DNA from: Skermanella sp. TT6
GTDB lineage: Bacteria; Pseudomonadota; Alphaproteobacteria; Azospirillales; Azospirillaceae
Length of the DNA stretch: 64,000 nucleotides
Assembly: GCF_016653635.2 (NCBI RefSeq)
Contig: NZ_CP067420.1
Span: 2,515,501 to 2,579,500 of the forward strand
Direction: 5' to 3'
The notes beneath the pieces are model-generated. The model saw only the letters and a program-made list of their open reading frames with translations, ran no database searches and was not told the DNA's origin. Positions 19,080-28,041 of the stretch are shown here, piece by piece. The number at the start of each line of letters is the position of its first letter. Position 1 is the stretch's first letter. A program made the translations under genes and the position numbers.

Positions 19080-20435
19080 TTACTGACCATAGACGAGGTT
19101 GGGCAGGAAATAGGCGATCTGCGGGAACATGTAGAGCAGGATCATCGACAAGAACACCAGGAACAGGAACGGCATGCATCCCTTGAAGATCTGGACGAGT
19201 TGGACATGGGGCGGCGCGATCCCCTTCAGGTAATAGGCAGACATCGCCATGGGCGGGGTCAGGAAAGAGGTCTGAAGATTGAGCGCGATCAGGATTCCGA
19301 AGAACAGCGGGTCGATTCCGAAATGCGGCAGCAGCGGCAGGAAGATCGGCACGAAGATGATGATGATCTCCGACCACTCCAGCGGCCAGCCGAGCAGGAA
19401 GATGATCAGCTGCGCCAGCAGCAGGAACTGCAGCGGGGTCAGGTCCAGGCCGGTGACGAACTCGGTGATGACTCCTTCGCCGCCCAGGTAGGAGAAGACG
19501 GAAGAGAAGGTCCAGGACCCCACGAACAGCCAGCAGACCATCGCCGATGTGCGGACGGTCAGGTAGACCGACTGCCTCAACCGGTCCCAGGTCAGCGATC
19601 CGTAGGCCGCCGCCAGGACGAGGCCGCCCAGCGCGCCGATGGCCGCCGCTTCGGATGGGGTGGCCAGACCGAAGAGGATGGCTCCCAGCACCGACAGGAT
19701 CAGCACCGCGAGCGGGAGGAAAGAGGTCGCGAGCATGACCATCAGCTTGCCGATCGGCACGTCGCCGATGTCCTCGTCCCGCGGTTTGGGAGCGACCGAG
19801 GGTTGAAGCACGGCACGGATCACGACATAGACCAGGTAAAGCCCCGCCAGCATCAGTCCGGGCAGCAGCGCGCCCGCGTACAGCCGGACGATCGAGACGC
19901 CCGACGTCGCGGCGTAGACGATCAGCATGATCGACGGCGGGATCAGGATGCCGAGCGTTCCGCCCGCGCAGATCACGCCGGAGGCGAAGCTGGTGTCGTA
20001 TCGCGCCTTGAGCATGGCCGGGAACGCCAGCAGGCCCATCAGCGTCACCACCGCGCCGACGATTCCGGTGGCGGTCGCGAACAGGGCGCAGGTGATCAGC
20101 GCCGCGATCGCCATCGAGCCCGGCAGGCGGCGGGCCGCGATGAAGATCGTATGGAAGAGCCGGTCGACGATGTTGGCCCGTTCGACCACGTATCCCATGA
20201 ACAGGAACAGCGGGACGGCGGTCAGCACGTCGTTCGCCATGACCGAATAGGTCTGGTTGACGAACAGGTCGAAGATGCGGTTGTCGAAGATCGTCCGCAT
20301 CCGCTCGGCGTCATAATAGGCGTAGTAGCCGAACCCGACGCCCATCGCCATGAGGGTGAAGGCGATCGGGAAGCCTAGCAGGATCACGAAAAGGAACGAG
20401 CCCAGCATCAGCAGGGCTACTTGTGGATCGGACAT
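19080..20435 (-). CDS. dctM: TRAP transporter large permease, DctM
   Basis: A 451-residue integral membrane protein with about 12 hydrophobic helices, the ion-coupled subunit of a TRAP transporter. Typical segments are AVPLFLFMGYVVERANI, CALFATATGIVGAVVTLMG and GGTLGILIPPSIMLIVYA. It works with the small subunit DctQ and the periplasmic binder DctP encoded just upstream. Spacing to dctQ is three bases. Confidence 0.95.
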   Translation of the reverse strand: MSDPQVALLMLGSFLFVILLGFPIAFTLMAMGVGFGYYAYYDAERMRTIFDNRIFDLFVNQTYSVMANDVLTAVPLFLFMGYVVERANIVDRLFHTIFIAARRLPGSMAIAALITCALFATATGIVGAVVTLMGLLAFPAMLKARYDTSFASGVICAGGTLGILIPPSIMLIVYAATSGVSIVRLYAGALLPGLMLAGLYLVYVVIRAVLQPSVAPKPRDEDIGDVPIGKLMVMLATSFLPLAVLILSVLGAILFGLATPSEAAAIGALGGLVLAAAYGSLTWDRLRQSVYLTVRTSAMVCWLFVGSWTFSSVFSYLGGEGVITEFVTGLDLTPLQFLLLAQLIIFLLGWPLEWSEIIIIFVPIFLPLLPHFGIDPLFFGILIALNLQTSFLTPPMAMSAYYLKGIAPPHVQLVQIFKGCMPFLFLVFLSMILLYMFPQIAYFLPNLVYGQ

Positions 20436-20438
20436 GGA

Positions 20439-21080
20439 TCAGCCCCGCCTGTCGCCGTTGTTCTTGTGGTGCATGGGCGTGACGACGTCCACCGCCTCCG
20501 ACGCATGGGGAAGGCTGTCGGTCGCGACGGATTTCGCGAGCGCCGTCTCGGTTTCCTCGACGTCGTCGCGGGCCCGCATCCATTCGCCCGTCCGGATGCA
20601 GAGTATGCAGCGGAAGACCTGGGCGATCCCCTGGATCAGGAGAAGGATGCCGGCGGCCACGATGATCGACTTGAACTGGAAGATCGGGATACCGGCCGGG
20701 CTCATCACGCTGACCTCGGCATAGCGCCAGGACCGCGAGGCGTATTTCCAGCCCGCCAGGATCAGCGCGATGATGCCGGGAAAGAAGAACAGGAAGTAAA
20801 GCACCAGCTCGACCGTCGCCTGCGTCCGGGGACGCCACAGCCGGTAGATGAAGTCGCCGCGCACGTGCCCGTCGCGCGACAGGGTATAGGCCCCGCCCAT
20901 CATGAACAGGGCGCCGTACATCATGTAGGTGATGTCGAACGCCCAGGTCGTCGGATTATCGAGGAAGTAACGGACGAAAACCTCGTAGCTGACGCCGAAC
21001 GTCATGACGACGATCGACCATGCGAACGCCTTGCCGATCCACGCGGACAGGCGATCGGCAAACTCGATGTACCGGATCAT
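20439..21080 (-). CDS. dctQ: TRAP transporter small permease, DctQ
   Basis: A 213-residue DctQ-family subunit with four predicted helices; WAFDITYMMYGALFMMGGAYTLSRDGHVRGDFIYR is the recognisable core (split here across the second and third helices). It carries an unusually long hydrophilic C-terminal tail (from about residue 165) of unknown role. It lies between dctP and dctM in the same operon. Confidence 0.92.
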   Translation of the reverse strand: MIRYIEFADRLSAWIGKAFAWSIVVMTFGVSYEVFVRYFLDNPTTWAFDITYMMYGALFMMGGAYTLSRDGHVRGDFIYRLWRPRTQATVELVLYFLFFFPGIIALILAGWKYASRSWRYAEVSVMSPAGIPIFQFKSIIVAAGILLLIQGIAQVFRCILCIRTGEWMRARDDVEETETALAKSVATDSLPHASEAVDVVTPMHHKNNGDRRG

Positions 21081-21161
21081 GGATTTCTCCCAAGCCTCAA
21101 GCCCAGACAGGCACCGGCGCGGTCAGGGACCGCGCCGGCGTCAAAGTCGGAGCCCTGCCGG

Positions 21162-22295
21162 TCAGAGGGCGATCTTGCTCGGGAAATAGTGGTTGAAGGC
21201 CAGCTTGTAGTCGGGATCGTTCATCAGCTGGTAGAACACGGTGCGTTCGGTCCAGGCGCGCTGGCTGTCCATCACGCGCTTCATGAACGCATCGCCTTCG
21301 AGCTGCGGGATGAGCTTGTCCCAGGCCTCCAGCTGCTTGTTCAGGACTTCCGACGGGGTGCGGACCACCTTGACGCCCGATTCCTTCTGCAGCTTCTGCA
21401 GGTCGGCCGAGTACTGGTCGAGAGCCAGGGCGGTGTTCGCCGTGCTCGCCGATTCGACGGCATAGCGAAGGATCGCCTGGAGGTCCTTGTCGAGCCGTTC
21501 GAACCGGTCCTTGTTGAAGATGAACTCGAACGACTCGCTGGCCTGATGGTACGAGGACAGCATGTAGTTCTTGGCCACGTCCTGGGCGCCGAAACGCATG
21601 TCGGAGGTCGGGTTGTTGAACTCGAACGCGTCGATGACGCCGCGCTCCATCGCGGGGACGATTTCACCGCCGGGGAGCTGGGTGACGCGCATGCCCATGG
21701 CCTGCATGAGGTCGGCGGCCAAGCCGACCGTCCGGTACTTCAGGCCGTTGACGTCGCCGGCTCCCGCGATCTCCTTCTTGAACCAGCCGAGCGGCTGGGC
21801 CGGCATCGGGAAGCCGAAGAAGCCGACGACGTTGAGCCCCAGGATGTCCTGGGTCAGTTCGCGGTAGAATTCCTGCCCGCCGCCCTTGTGGATCCAGGCC
21901 AGCAGGTTGGTGGCGCTGCCGCCCCAGACCGGGCCGGTGCCGAACAGCGACGCCGCCTTGTGCTTGCCGTACCAGTAGACGGGGACGGTGTGGGCGGCGT
22001 CGATGATGCCGTCGTGACAGGCGTCCTGGACCTGGAAGGCGCCGACCACGGCGCCTGCGGGCAGCAGGTCGATCTTGAGGCGCCCGCCGGACATGGCCTC
22101 GACGCGTTCGACATACTGCTTCGCCATGTCCTGGAAAATGTCCGAGGATGGCCACGAGGTCTGCATCTTGAGCACGGTCGGGGACTGGGCAGTCACGACG
22201 GCGGGAGCGGCGAGGGCTCCGGCGGCGGCACCCGCCCCCAGGGCGCCCGTGCGCAGAAACTTGCGGCGCGATACCGTGGTCTCTTCGGTCTTCAT
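21162..22295 (-). CDS. dctP: TRAP transporter substrate-binding protein, DctP family
   Basis: A 377-residue periplasmic binding protein with a clear Tat signal (SRRKFLRTGALGAG...VVTAQ) and the DctP fold (LKMQTSWPSS, ALPAGAVVG-like LLPAGAVVGAFQVQD, GGEIVPAMERGVIDAFEFNN). The Arg and Asn/Asp residues in the last segment belong to the ligand site. Tat export and this subgroup are often associated with alpha-keto acid or mandelate-like substrates, but the ligand cannot be read here. I choose ATG 22295, six bases after GGGAGG, over the ATG two codons earlier that abuts the ribosome site. Confidence 0.93.
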   Translation of the reverse strand: MKTEETTVSRRKFLRTGALGAGAAAGALAAPAVVTAQSPTVLKMQTSWPSSDIFQDMAKQYVERVEAMSGGRLKIDLLPAGAVVGAFQVQDACHDGIIDAAHTVPVYWYGKHKAASLFGTGPVWGGSATNLLAWIHKGGGQEFYRELTQDILGLNVVGFFGFPMPAQPLGWFKKEIAGAGDVNGLKYRTVGLAADLMQAMGMRVTQLPGGEIVPAMERGVIDAFEFNNPTSDMRFGAQDVAKNYMLSSYHQASESFEFIFNKDRFERLDKDLQAILRYAVESASTANTALALDQYSADLQKLQKESGVKVVRTPSEVLNKQLEAWDKLIPQLEGDAFMKRVMDSQRAWTERTVFYQLMNDPDYKLAFNHYFPSKIAL

Positions 22296-22621
22296 GTTCA
22301 TCCTCCCTACACCAAGTTTTTGTCCGGATGATTATTCTTGTGCTGCATAAGCGAAGAACCGTCCGACCAGCGCCATTGTTACTGGACGAAGGCTGCCGAG
22401 GAGCGGTTCTTCCCTGGGCCGGTAGCATAAACGAAGGTCTGGAAGCGTCAACAGGTATCGCATCTACACATCCAAAACTGGCGGTGCGCAGCAATACTTA
22501 AGATAACATTAACGCGGAGAATTGAATTACAGGTGGCGAGGCCGGCTGCTCATTCATGCCGAGCCTGCCATCCTGGAACGAGCGGTGGGGGAGGGGAGTC
22601 CCGTCGGCCGACGGGCGATCC
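22296..22621. repeat. Intergenic region upstream of dctP with nested repeats
   Basis: No gene is seen in these 326 bases. They hold a near-identical direct repeat (GCATAAGCGAAG at 22345-22356 and GCATAAACGAAG at 22425-22436, 80 bases apart) and a nine-base inverted repeat (GAAGAACCG at 22353-22361, CGGTTCTTC at 22404-22412). AT-rich sequence lies at 22460-22535. A 16-base perfect palindrome (CCCGTCGGCCGACGGG, 22600-22615) sits just past the yceI stop and may end that transcript. The repeats are candidates for dctP operon control. Confidence 0.5.
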
Positions 22622-23254
22622 CTAGTTCTGGCGGATGCCCTCGAACTCGATGATCAACTGCACCTCGTCTCCGACCCAGCCGTTGTCCGTCCCGTATACC
22701 ATGCCCCATTCGCTTCGCCGGATGGTGCCGCGGGCGGAGACTCCGGCGACGTAGTTCGGCCTGCCGAACAGCCCTCCCCCGAAGGGGTACTCGCCGATCT
22801 TGTTGAGGGTGACGTCGAATGTCACCGGCCGGGTGACTCCGCGCAGGGTGAGGTCGCCGGTCATCTTGCCAGTCCGCTCGCCGGTCTTTTGCGCCGAGGT
22901 CATGACGAAGGTCATCTCCGGATGCCGGTCGGACCAGAAGAAGTCTTCCTTGCGCAGATGCTCGTCGCGTTTGTCGTGGTTGGTGAAGACGCTGGCGGTC
23001 CTGACCGTCACCGTCACGTCGGAAATGGCTTGCGTCTCCTCGTCGAAGCGGAAGCTGCCGGCGATGTCGCGGAACATGCCGAGCACGTCGGCATAGCCGA
23101 TGTGGGAGACGAGAAAGCCGAACGACGCGTGTTCCGGATCGATCCTGTAGTCGCGCGGGACGGCGCCGGCCGGCAGCGACAGGGCCAGGGAAGCCGATAG
23201 GGCGAAGGCGCCGATCGCCCAGCGCCGGACGCTCCGGGTCGTGGGGGTGATCAT
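22622..23254 (-). CDS. YceI family periplasmic lipid-binding protein
   Basis: A 210-residue exported protein: a Sec signal peptide (about 1-31, ending PAGAVP) then the YceI lipocalin-like barrel (DYRIDPEHASFGFLVSHIGYADV; MTGDLTLRGVTRPVTFDV; WGMVYG). The family binds polyisoprenoids or other amphiphiles in the periplasm. ATG 23254 is preceded by GGGAGGAAAG. It has no functional tie to the flanking purine genes. Confidence 0.92.
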   Translation of the reverse strand: MITPTTRSVRRWAIGAFALSASLALSLPAGAVPRDYRIDPEHASFGFLVSHIGYADVLGMFRDIAGSFRFDEETQAISDVTVTVRTASVFTNHDKRDEHLRKEDFFWSDRHPEMTFVMTSAQKTGERTGKMTGDLTLRGVTRPVTFDVTLNKIGEYPFGGGLFGRPNYVAGVSARGTIRRSEWGMVYGTDNGWVGDEVQLIIEFEGIRQN

Positions 23255-23294
23255 TCTTTCCTCCCTGCCTGTTGTCCTGCGGCCTTGCCCGACG

Positions 23295-23966
23295 TTATTT
23301 AGGCGAAATGTCGTCCGCTGCCAGTGCCTGCGCGCCGCGAGCACGCCGTCGCCGTTCCGGCGCGACAGAGAGATAGTAATGCCAGACGAGGCGGGCCGCG
23401 GTGCTTCGGTAGGGGCGCCAGGGATCGCCCAGCGCCAGGAGTTCGTCGCGCGGGGGTCGGGCTTCGCGGGCGAGCAGCCATTGCAGCCCGACGGCGATCG
23501 CAAGGTCGTCCACCGGCCATATGTCGGGCCGGCACAGCACGAGCAGCAGGTAGATCTCCGCGCTCCAGCGGCCGATGCCCTTCACGCGGACCAGGGCGTC
23601 CAGCGCATCGTCGTCCGGCAGCCGGTCTATCCGATCCATGTCCAGCCGGCCGGAGGCGACCTCGCCGGCGAGGCCGCGCGCATAGACCATCTTCTGACGG
23701 CTGAAGCCGCAGGCCTTCAGCGTCTCGTCGGGCAGCGCCAGCACCGCGTCCGGCGTCGGCGTCCCGGCTGCAGCGCACAGTTTCCGCCACATGGCCTCGG
23801 CCGCCAGGGTCGAGACCTGTTGCTCCAGGATGATGCGCAGCAGTCCGGGGAAGCCGGAAGGAGTCCGAGGCAGGGGTTCGGGCAGCGGTCCACCGGCCTC
23901 AAGGCACCGCCGGAACAGCGGGTCCCGGGAGAGCAGGGATCCTACCGCGCTGTCGTGGGGACTCAA
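23295..23966 (-). CDS. DNA-3-methyladenine glycosylase, AlkA-like (HhH-GPD)
   Basis: A base-excision repair glycosylase that removes alkylated purines. The helix-hairpin-helix (VRVKGIGRWSAEIYLLLVL) and the catalytic Asp region (PDIWPVDDLAIAVGLQW) are clear, preceded by the FPGLLRIILEQQVS helix. No Ada or methyltransferase domain is present. The start is uncertain: TTG 23966 overlaps the purS stop as TTGA and gives 223 residues; ATG 24023 would overlap purS by 61 bases (242 residues). Either way it is translationally linked to purS, an odd place for a repair gene. Confidence 0.85.
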   Translation of the reverse strand: MSPHDSAVGSLLSRDPLFRRCLEAGGPLPEPLPRTPSGFPGLLRIILEQQVSTLAAEAMWRKLCAAAGTPTPDAVLALPDETLKACGFSRQKMVYARGLAGEVASGRLDMDRIDRLPDDDALDALVRVKGIGRWSAEIYLLLVLCRPDIWPVDDLAIAVGLQWLLAREARPPRDELLALGDPWRPYRSTAARLVWHYYLSVAPERRRRARGAQALAADDISPK

Positions 23967-24205
23967 CCGACGAGGTCGATGCGATAGTCCTCGATCACGG
24001 TGTTCGCCAGAAGCTTCTGGCACATGGCCTCCACCGCCTTGCGGGCGGCTTCCGGGTCGGTCTCGGCCAGGTCCAGCTCGATGAACTTGCCCTGCCGGAC
24101 TTCGTCCACACCGTCGAAGCCCAGCGACTGCAGCGCGTGGCCGATCGCCTTGCCCTGGGGGTCGAGAACGCCACGTTTCAGGGTGACGTGAACATTTGCC
24201 TTCAT
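23963..24205 (-). CDS. purS: Phosphoribosylformylglycinamidine synthase subunit PurS
   Basis: An 80-residue PurS, the small dimeric subunit that bridges PurL and PurQ in the three-part FGAM synthetase. MKANVHVTLKRGVLDPQGKA and GKFIELDLAETDPEAA are typical. It follows purC by 31 bases. In most alphaproteobacteria purQ comes next; here an AlkA-like gene overlaps its stop and purQ lies about 6.5 kb further on. Confidence 0.95.
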   Translation of the reverse strand: MKANVHVTLKRGVLDPQGKAIGHALQSLGFDGVDEVRQGKFIELDLAETDPEAARKAVEAMCQKLLANTVIEDYRIDLVG

Positions 24206-24236
24206 GATCGATCTGCCTTCGAGAACGCGTGAGCTG

Positions 24237-25001
24237 CTACTGCATCAGCTTCGGTGTGTTGAAATCGCCGGGACCGCCCTCCGGCAGGATACCCAGCCGG
24301 CGCGCCACTTCCTGGTACGCCTCCTCGACCCGGCCGAGGTCTTCGCGAAACCGGTCCTTGTCCAGCTTCATGTTGGTCTTGACGTCCCACAGCCGGCAAT
24401 TGTCGGGGCTGATCTCGTCGGCCAGCACGATCCGCATCTCGTCGTTTTCCCACAGGCGCCCGAACTCGACCTTGAAGTCGACGAGCTTCAGGCCGATGCC
24501 GAGGAACAGGCCGGAGAGATAGTCGTTGATCCGAAGCGACAGGGCCATCATGTCGTCAAGGTCCTGGGGCGTGGCCCAGCCGAACGCGGTGATATGCTCC
24601 TCCGACACCATGGGGTCGTTCAGCTCGTCGGACTTGTAATAATATTCCATGATCGAGCGCGGGAGTTGGGTTCCTTCCGGAATCCCGAATCGCTTCGACA
24701 GGGAGCCGGCGGCGACGTTCCGGACCACGAGTTCGATCGGAATGATCTCGACCTCGCGGACCAGCTGCTCGCGCATGTTGAGGCGCCGCACGAAGTGCGT
24801 GGGGACCCCGATTTCCCCCAGCTTGGTCATCAGGTATTCCGAGATCCGGTTGTTCAGGACCCCCTTGCCCGTGATGATGCCTCGCTTCTGATTGTTGAAG
24901 GCGGTCGCGTCGTCCTTGAAATACTGAACCAGAGTGCCAGGCTCCGGTCCTTCGAACAGAACCTTGGCCTTGCCCTCGTAGATCCGCCTGCGTCGCGTCA
25001 T
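24237..25001 (-). CDS. purC: SAICAR synthetase
   Basis: A 254-residue PurC, which joins aspartate to CAIR with ATP. Evidence: [20 protein letters not shown] at the N-terminus, [18 protein letters not shown], and [14 protein letters not shown]-like [13 protein letters not shown] with [17 protein letters not shown] 25001 has GGAAG seven bases upstream. It is the first gene of the purC-purS-alkA group and has a likely promoter close upstream. Confidence 0.96.
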   Translation of the reverse strand: MTRRRRIYEGKAKVLFEGPEPGTLVQYFKDDATAFNNQKRGIITGKGVLNNRISEYLMTKLGEIGVPTHFVRRLNMREQLVREVEIIPIELVVRNVAAGSLSKRFGIPEGTQLPRSIMEYYYKSDELNDPMVSEEHITAFGWATPQDLDDMMALSLRINDYLSGLFLGIGLKLVDFKVEFGRLWENDEMRIVLADEISPDNCRLWDVKTNMKLDKDRFREDLGRVEEAYQEVARRLGILPEGGPGDFNTPKLMQ

Positions 25002-25029
25002 GATGGGCTTCCGGAAGTGGCAGGACCGG

Positions 25030-25072
25030 ATTATACGGACCGGTCCAGGTAATATGGTTGCTGATATAGCAA
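25030..25072 (-). promoter_or_regulatory. Likely purC promoter region
   Basis: On the minus strand a perfect TATAAT (complement of 25030-25035) lies 28 bases before the purC ATG; no good -35 hexamer is at the usual distance. Just upstream is a small inverted repeat, TTGCT-GATAT-AGCAA around 25058-25072, that could bind a regulator and compensate for the weak -35. Confidence 0.45.
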
Positions 25073-25152
25073 GCAACGACGTTTAGCACAATGGAGGCGG
25101 GATGCGGAGCCTCCGCGTGCGGCTCGGGACCTCGGTCGGCCGGAATGCGCCT

Positions 25153-25908
25153 TCACGAGAGATCGACCTCCTCCCAAGGGGTTTCGTCGGGACGTCCCGG
25201 ACAGAACCGGAAAACCGGCTCGATTTCCGGGTGATCGGCGGACGGCAGCGCCAGCAACGCGCTGCTGGTGGTTCCGAAGCCGGTCGGGGTGACCACGCAC
25301 ATGGCGCCCCGCGGCCCGGCGTCGCCGTCCCAGATCCGGCTGCCCAGCAGCTTCTCCCAGTCCTTCCAGTCGCCCCCGGCCGGATCGGGAACCGACGCAT
25401 GGGCGAACAGGGGGCGGTAGAAGCGGATCCGGTTGCTCGAGTCGTCGTTCAGGTCGTTGGCGGTGACCATGGACACGCCTTCGGGAATCCGCTCGATCTC
25501 GATGCGGGTACCGTCCGCGCGCCGGGTGAGCCAGAAGGCGTCCCGGTTGTCGGCGACGACCAGGTTGAAAGGCCGATAGGCCGCCGGGTCGAGATGGACC
25601 AGCGCTCCGGCGGCGTCCGCCGCGTCGGCGTGGTCCAGGGCGTCCAGCACCAGCTCGCCGCGGCTGCGCTTGCCCGGTTCGGGTCCCAAGGTCCCCATGC
25701 GGTTCAGCACCACCGCGACCACGCCGGTGTCGTTCAGCGCGAGCCAGCTTCCCCCGGCCAGCTCGTCGATCCCGCCGAGCACGTCGGGCCGCTCCGGCCA
25801 GTGGCGGGCCGGCGGCTTCCAGGGCCGGCCCGCCATTTCGTCGCGGTTGCCGCCGATGATCAGCGGGTATGTCGCGCCCGGCTGGCGTAGAATGACGATA
25901 GAGCACAT
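25153..25908 (-). CDS. NRDE/TANGO2 family protein
   Basis: A 251-residue cytoplasmic protein of the NRDE family, named after the motif visible here as IIGGNRDEMAGRPWKPP. An N-terminal Cys (MCSIVI) resembles an Ntn-type nucleophile, and GGSWLALNDTGVVAVVLNR is typical. The eukaryotic TANGO2 relatives are linked to heme or acyl-CoA handling; the bacterial role is not settled. It is transcribed away from the DUF1476 gene, sharing a 108-base divergent promoter region. Confidence 0.87.
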   Translation of the reverse strand: MCSIVILRQPGATYPLIIGGNRDEMAGRPWKPPARHWPERPDVLGGIDELAGGSWLALNDTGVVAVVLNRMGTLGPEPGKRSRGELVLDALDHADAADAAGALVHLDPAAYRPFNLVVADNRDAFWLTRRADGTRIEIERIPEGVSMVTANDLNDDSSNRIRFYRPLFAHASVPDPAGGDWKDWEKLLGSRIWDGDAGPRGAMCVVTPTGFGTTSSALLALPSADHPEIEPVFRFCPGRPDETPWEEVDLS

Positions 25909-26016
25909 GGTCGTCCGTCCACTTTGCCATTATGTAGGAGACAGAACCGCCACCGGCAGGGCAGCGATCCATCCGTCGCCGGTCGCCTGGTGCCAGTCAA
26001 CTGGGGAGAAGGTCGA

Positions 26017-26337
26017 ATGACCACGTTTGAAGAGCGCGAAAGAGCATTCGAGAACAAGTTCAAGCACGACGAGGAATTGCTGTTCAAGATCCAGGTCCGC
26101 CGGGCGAAGCTGCTGGGCTTGTGGGCGGCCGACCAGATGAAGTTCGAGAAGCCGGAGGCCGACGCCTATGCCCGCGCCATCGTCGATGCCGACTTCGAGG
26201 AAGCCGGCCCCGCCGACATCGTCCGGCGGGTCTGCACCGACCTGGAACGGCACGGCATCGACATCAGCCGGCATCGGGTCGAAAAGGAAGCCGAACAGCT
26301 GCTCCAGGTCGCGCGCCAGCAAATCACCACGCAGTAA
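26017..26337 (+). CDS. DUF1476 protein, F1FO-ATPase zeta inhibitor subunit type
   Basis: A 106-residue, highly helical protein (TTFEERERAFENKFKHDEEL...RRAKLLGLWAADQM) of the DUF1476 family. In Paracoccus the homologue is the zeta subunit that inhibits ATP hydrolysis by F1, its N-terminus entering the rotor interface. ATG 26017 has GGAGAAGG upstream. It commonly sits next to purB-purC in alphaproteobacteria, as here, though it reads on the opposite strand from both. Confidence 0.88.
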   Translation: MTTFEERERAFENKFKHDEELLFKIQVRRAKLLGLWAADQMKFEKPEADAYARAIVDADFEEAGPADIVRRVCTDLERHGIDISRHRVEKEAEQLLQVARQQITTQ

Positions 26338-26391
26338 GGCCGTCCGGCCAAGCCGGTCCCCCTGGAAGGGGCCGGCAGCCGACGGCGCCCG

Positions 26392-27687
26392 TCACTCGCC
26401 GAAGACCCGCTTGAAGATCGTGTCCACGTGCTTCGTGTGGTAAGCCATATTGAACAGCACGGCGAGCGAGTCGGCGTCGATGTGCTTCGTCACTTCGGCG
26501 TCGTTCTGAAGGTTCTGCAGGAAGCTTCCGCCGCTCTCCCACACCTTCATGGCGTTGCGCTGGACGGCGACATAGGCGCCCTCGCGGCTCATGCCCGCCT
26601 GGGTCAGCGCCAGCAGCACGCGCTGCGAGAAGACGAGGCCGCCGAGGTCGTCCAGGTTCCGGCGCATCCGCTCGGGATAGACGACCAGCTTCTCCATCAT
26701 GCCGATCGTGCGCCCCAGGGCGAAGTCCAGCGCGATGGTGGCATCAGGCCCCATCACCCGCTCCACCGAAGAATGGGAGATGTCGCGCTCGTGCCAGAGC
26801 GCCACGTTCTCCAGCGCCGGCGTGACGGCGGCACGGACCAGGCGCGCCAGTCCGGTCAGGTTTTCGGACAGGACGGGGTTGCGCTTGTGCGGCATCGCCG
26901 ACGACCCCTTCTGCCCCGGCGAGAAATACTCCTCCGCCTCGCGCACCTCGGTGCGCTGGAGATGGCGAACCTCGGTCGCCAGATTCTCGATCGAGGAGGC
27001 GATCACCCCCAGCGTCGCGAAGAACATGGCGTGGCGGTCGCGCGGAATCACCTGGGTGGAGACCGGCTCGACCGCCAGCCCGAGCTTGCCCGCGACATAC
27101 TGCTCGACATACGGATCGATGTTCGCGAAGGTGCCGACCGCCCCGGAGATGGCGCAGGTGGCGATCTCCGCGCGGGCGGCGACAAGCCGTTCCCGGTTGC
27201 GCGCGAACGCGGCGTAGTGCCCCGCCAGCTTCAGCCCGAAGGTCGTCGGCTCGGCATGGATGCCGTGGCTGCGGCCGATGGTCGGCGTGTCCTTGTGCTC
27301 GATCGCGCGGCGCTTCAGGGCAGCCAGCAGCGCGTCCAGGTCGGCCAGCAGCAGGTCGGAGGCCTGGGTCAGTTGGACCGCCAGGGTGGTGTCCAGCACG
27401 TCGGACGAGGTCATGCCCTGGTGCACGAATCGTGCGTCCGGACCGACATATTCCGCCAGGTTGGTCAGGAACGCGATGACGTCGTGCTTGGTCTCGCGCT
27501 CGATCTCGTCGATCCGGGCGATGTCGAACTTGCCCTTCTGCCACACGGCCTCGGCGGCGGAACGGGGGATCACGCCCAGCTCGGCCTGGGCGTCACAGGC
27601 ATGCGCCTCGATCTCGAACCAGATGCGGAACTTGTTCTCGGGCTCCCAGATACGGGCCATTTCCGGGCGGCTGTAGCGCGGAATCAT
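26392..27687 (-). CDS. purB: Adenylosuccinate lyase
   Basis: A 431-residue fumarase/aspartase-superfamily lyase acting twice in purine synthesis (SAICAR to AICAR, adenylosuccinate to AMP). The superfamily signature GSSAMPHKRNPVLSENL is present, as are THHDVIAFL-like ETKHDVIAFLTNLAE and HQGMTSSDVLDT. The start MIPRYSRPEMARIWEPENK is the usual one. Its stop is 54 bases from the convergent DUF1476 gene. Confidence 0.97.
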   Translation of the reverse strand: MIPRYSRPEMARIWEPENKFRIWFEIEAHACDAQAELGVIPRSAAEAVWQKGKFDIARIDEIERETKHDVIAFLTNLAEYVGPDARFVHQGMTSSDVLDTTLAVQLTQASDLLLADLDALLAALKRRAIEHKDTPTIGRSHGIHAEPTTFGLKLAGHYAAFARNRERLVAARAEIATCAISGAVGTFANIDPYVEQYVAGKLGLAVEPVSTQVIPRDRHAMFFATLGVIASSIENLATEVRHLQRTEVREAEEYFSPGQKGSSAMPHKRNPVLSENLTGLARLVRAAVTPALENVALWHERDISHSSVERVMGPDATIALDFALGRTIGMMEKLVVYPERMRRNLDDLGGLVFSQRVLLALTQAGMSREGAYVAVQRNAMKVWESGGSFLQNLQNDAEVTKHIDADSLAVLFNMAYHTKHVDTIFKRVFGE

Positions 27688-27851
27688 CGTTCATCTCTCA
27701 GGGCAGCGGCAGGGCAGCGGGTGACGGGGCGACCATAGCGGGCGCGGCCGGAATCCGCCATAGGGCGAAGTCCGAATCGATTTTCCCGGTCCGGCAACAA
27801 AAAGTTCCGTCGGCGGTTTGGTTCTCATCCGACGAAACCAAGGAGTGGATG

Positions 27852-28016
27852 ATGAATCGGGACCAGATCGCAGGCGCGGCAAAGGACATCAAAGGCGACA
27901 TCAAGAAGGAGCTCGGCAATCTGACGGGAAACCAGGCCTTGAAGGATGAGGGAAACCTCGACAAGGCCGAAGGCAAGGTCCAGAAGGGCGTCGGAAACCT
28001 CAAGGACAGACTGTAA
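27852..28016 (+). CDS. CsbD-family stress protein
   Basis: A 54-residue hydrophilic, Lys/Gly/Asp-rich protein with the CsbD layout: NRDQIAGAAKDIKGDIKKELG, then LKDEGNLDKAEGKVQKG. Such proteins accumulate under general stress; their biochemical role is unknown. AGGAG lies six bases before ATG 27852 (ATG 27849 is an alternative). Upstream, GCAAC at 27794 and GGTTT at 27815 with 16 bases between them loosely resemble an EcfG general-stress promoter, but with two mismatches. Confidence 0.88.
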   Translation: MNRDQIAGAAKDIKGDIKKELGNLTGNQALKDEGNLDKAEGKVQKGVGNLKDRL

Positions 28017-28041
28017 GTCGCTCGATCTTCCAGGTCGGGCA

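Noticed and set aside
27794-27819. EcfG-like promoter before the CsbD gene
   Set aside because: Two mismatches in the -35 and -10 elements; kept only as a remark in the gene entry.
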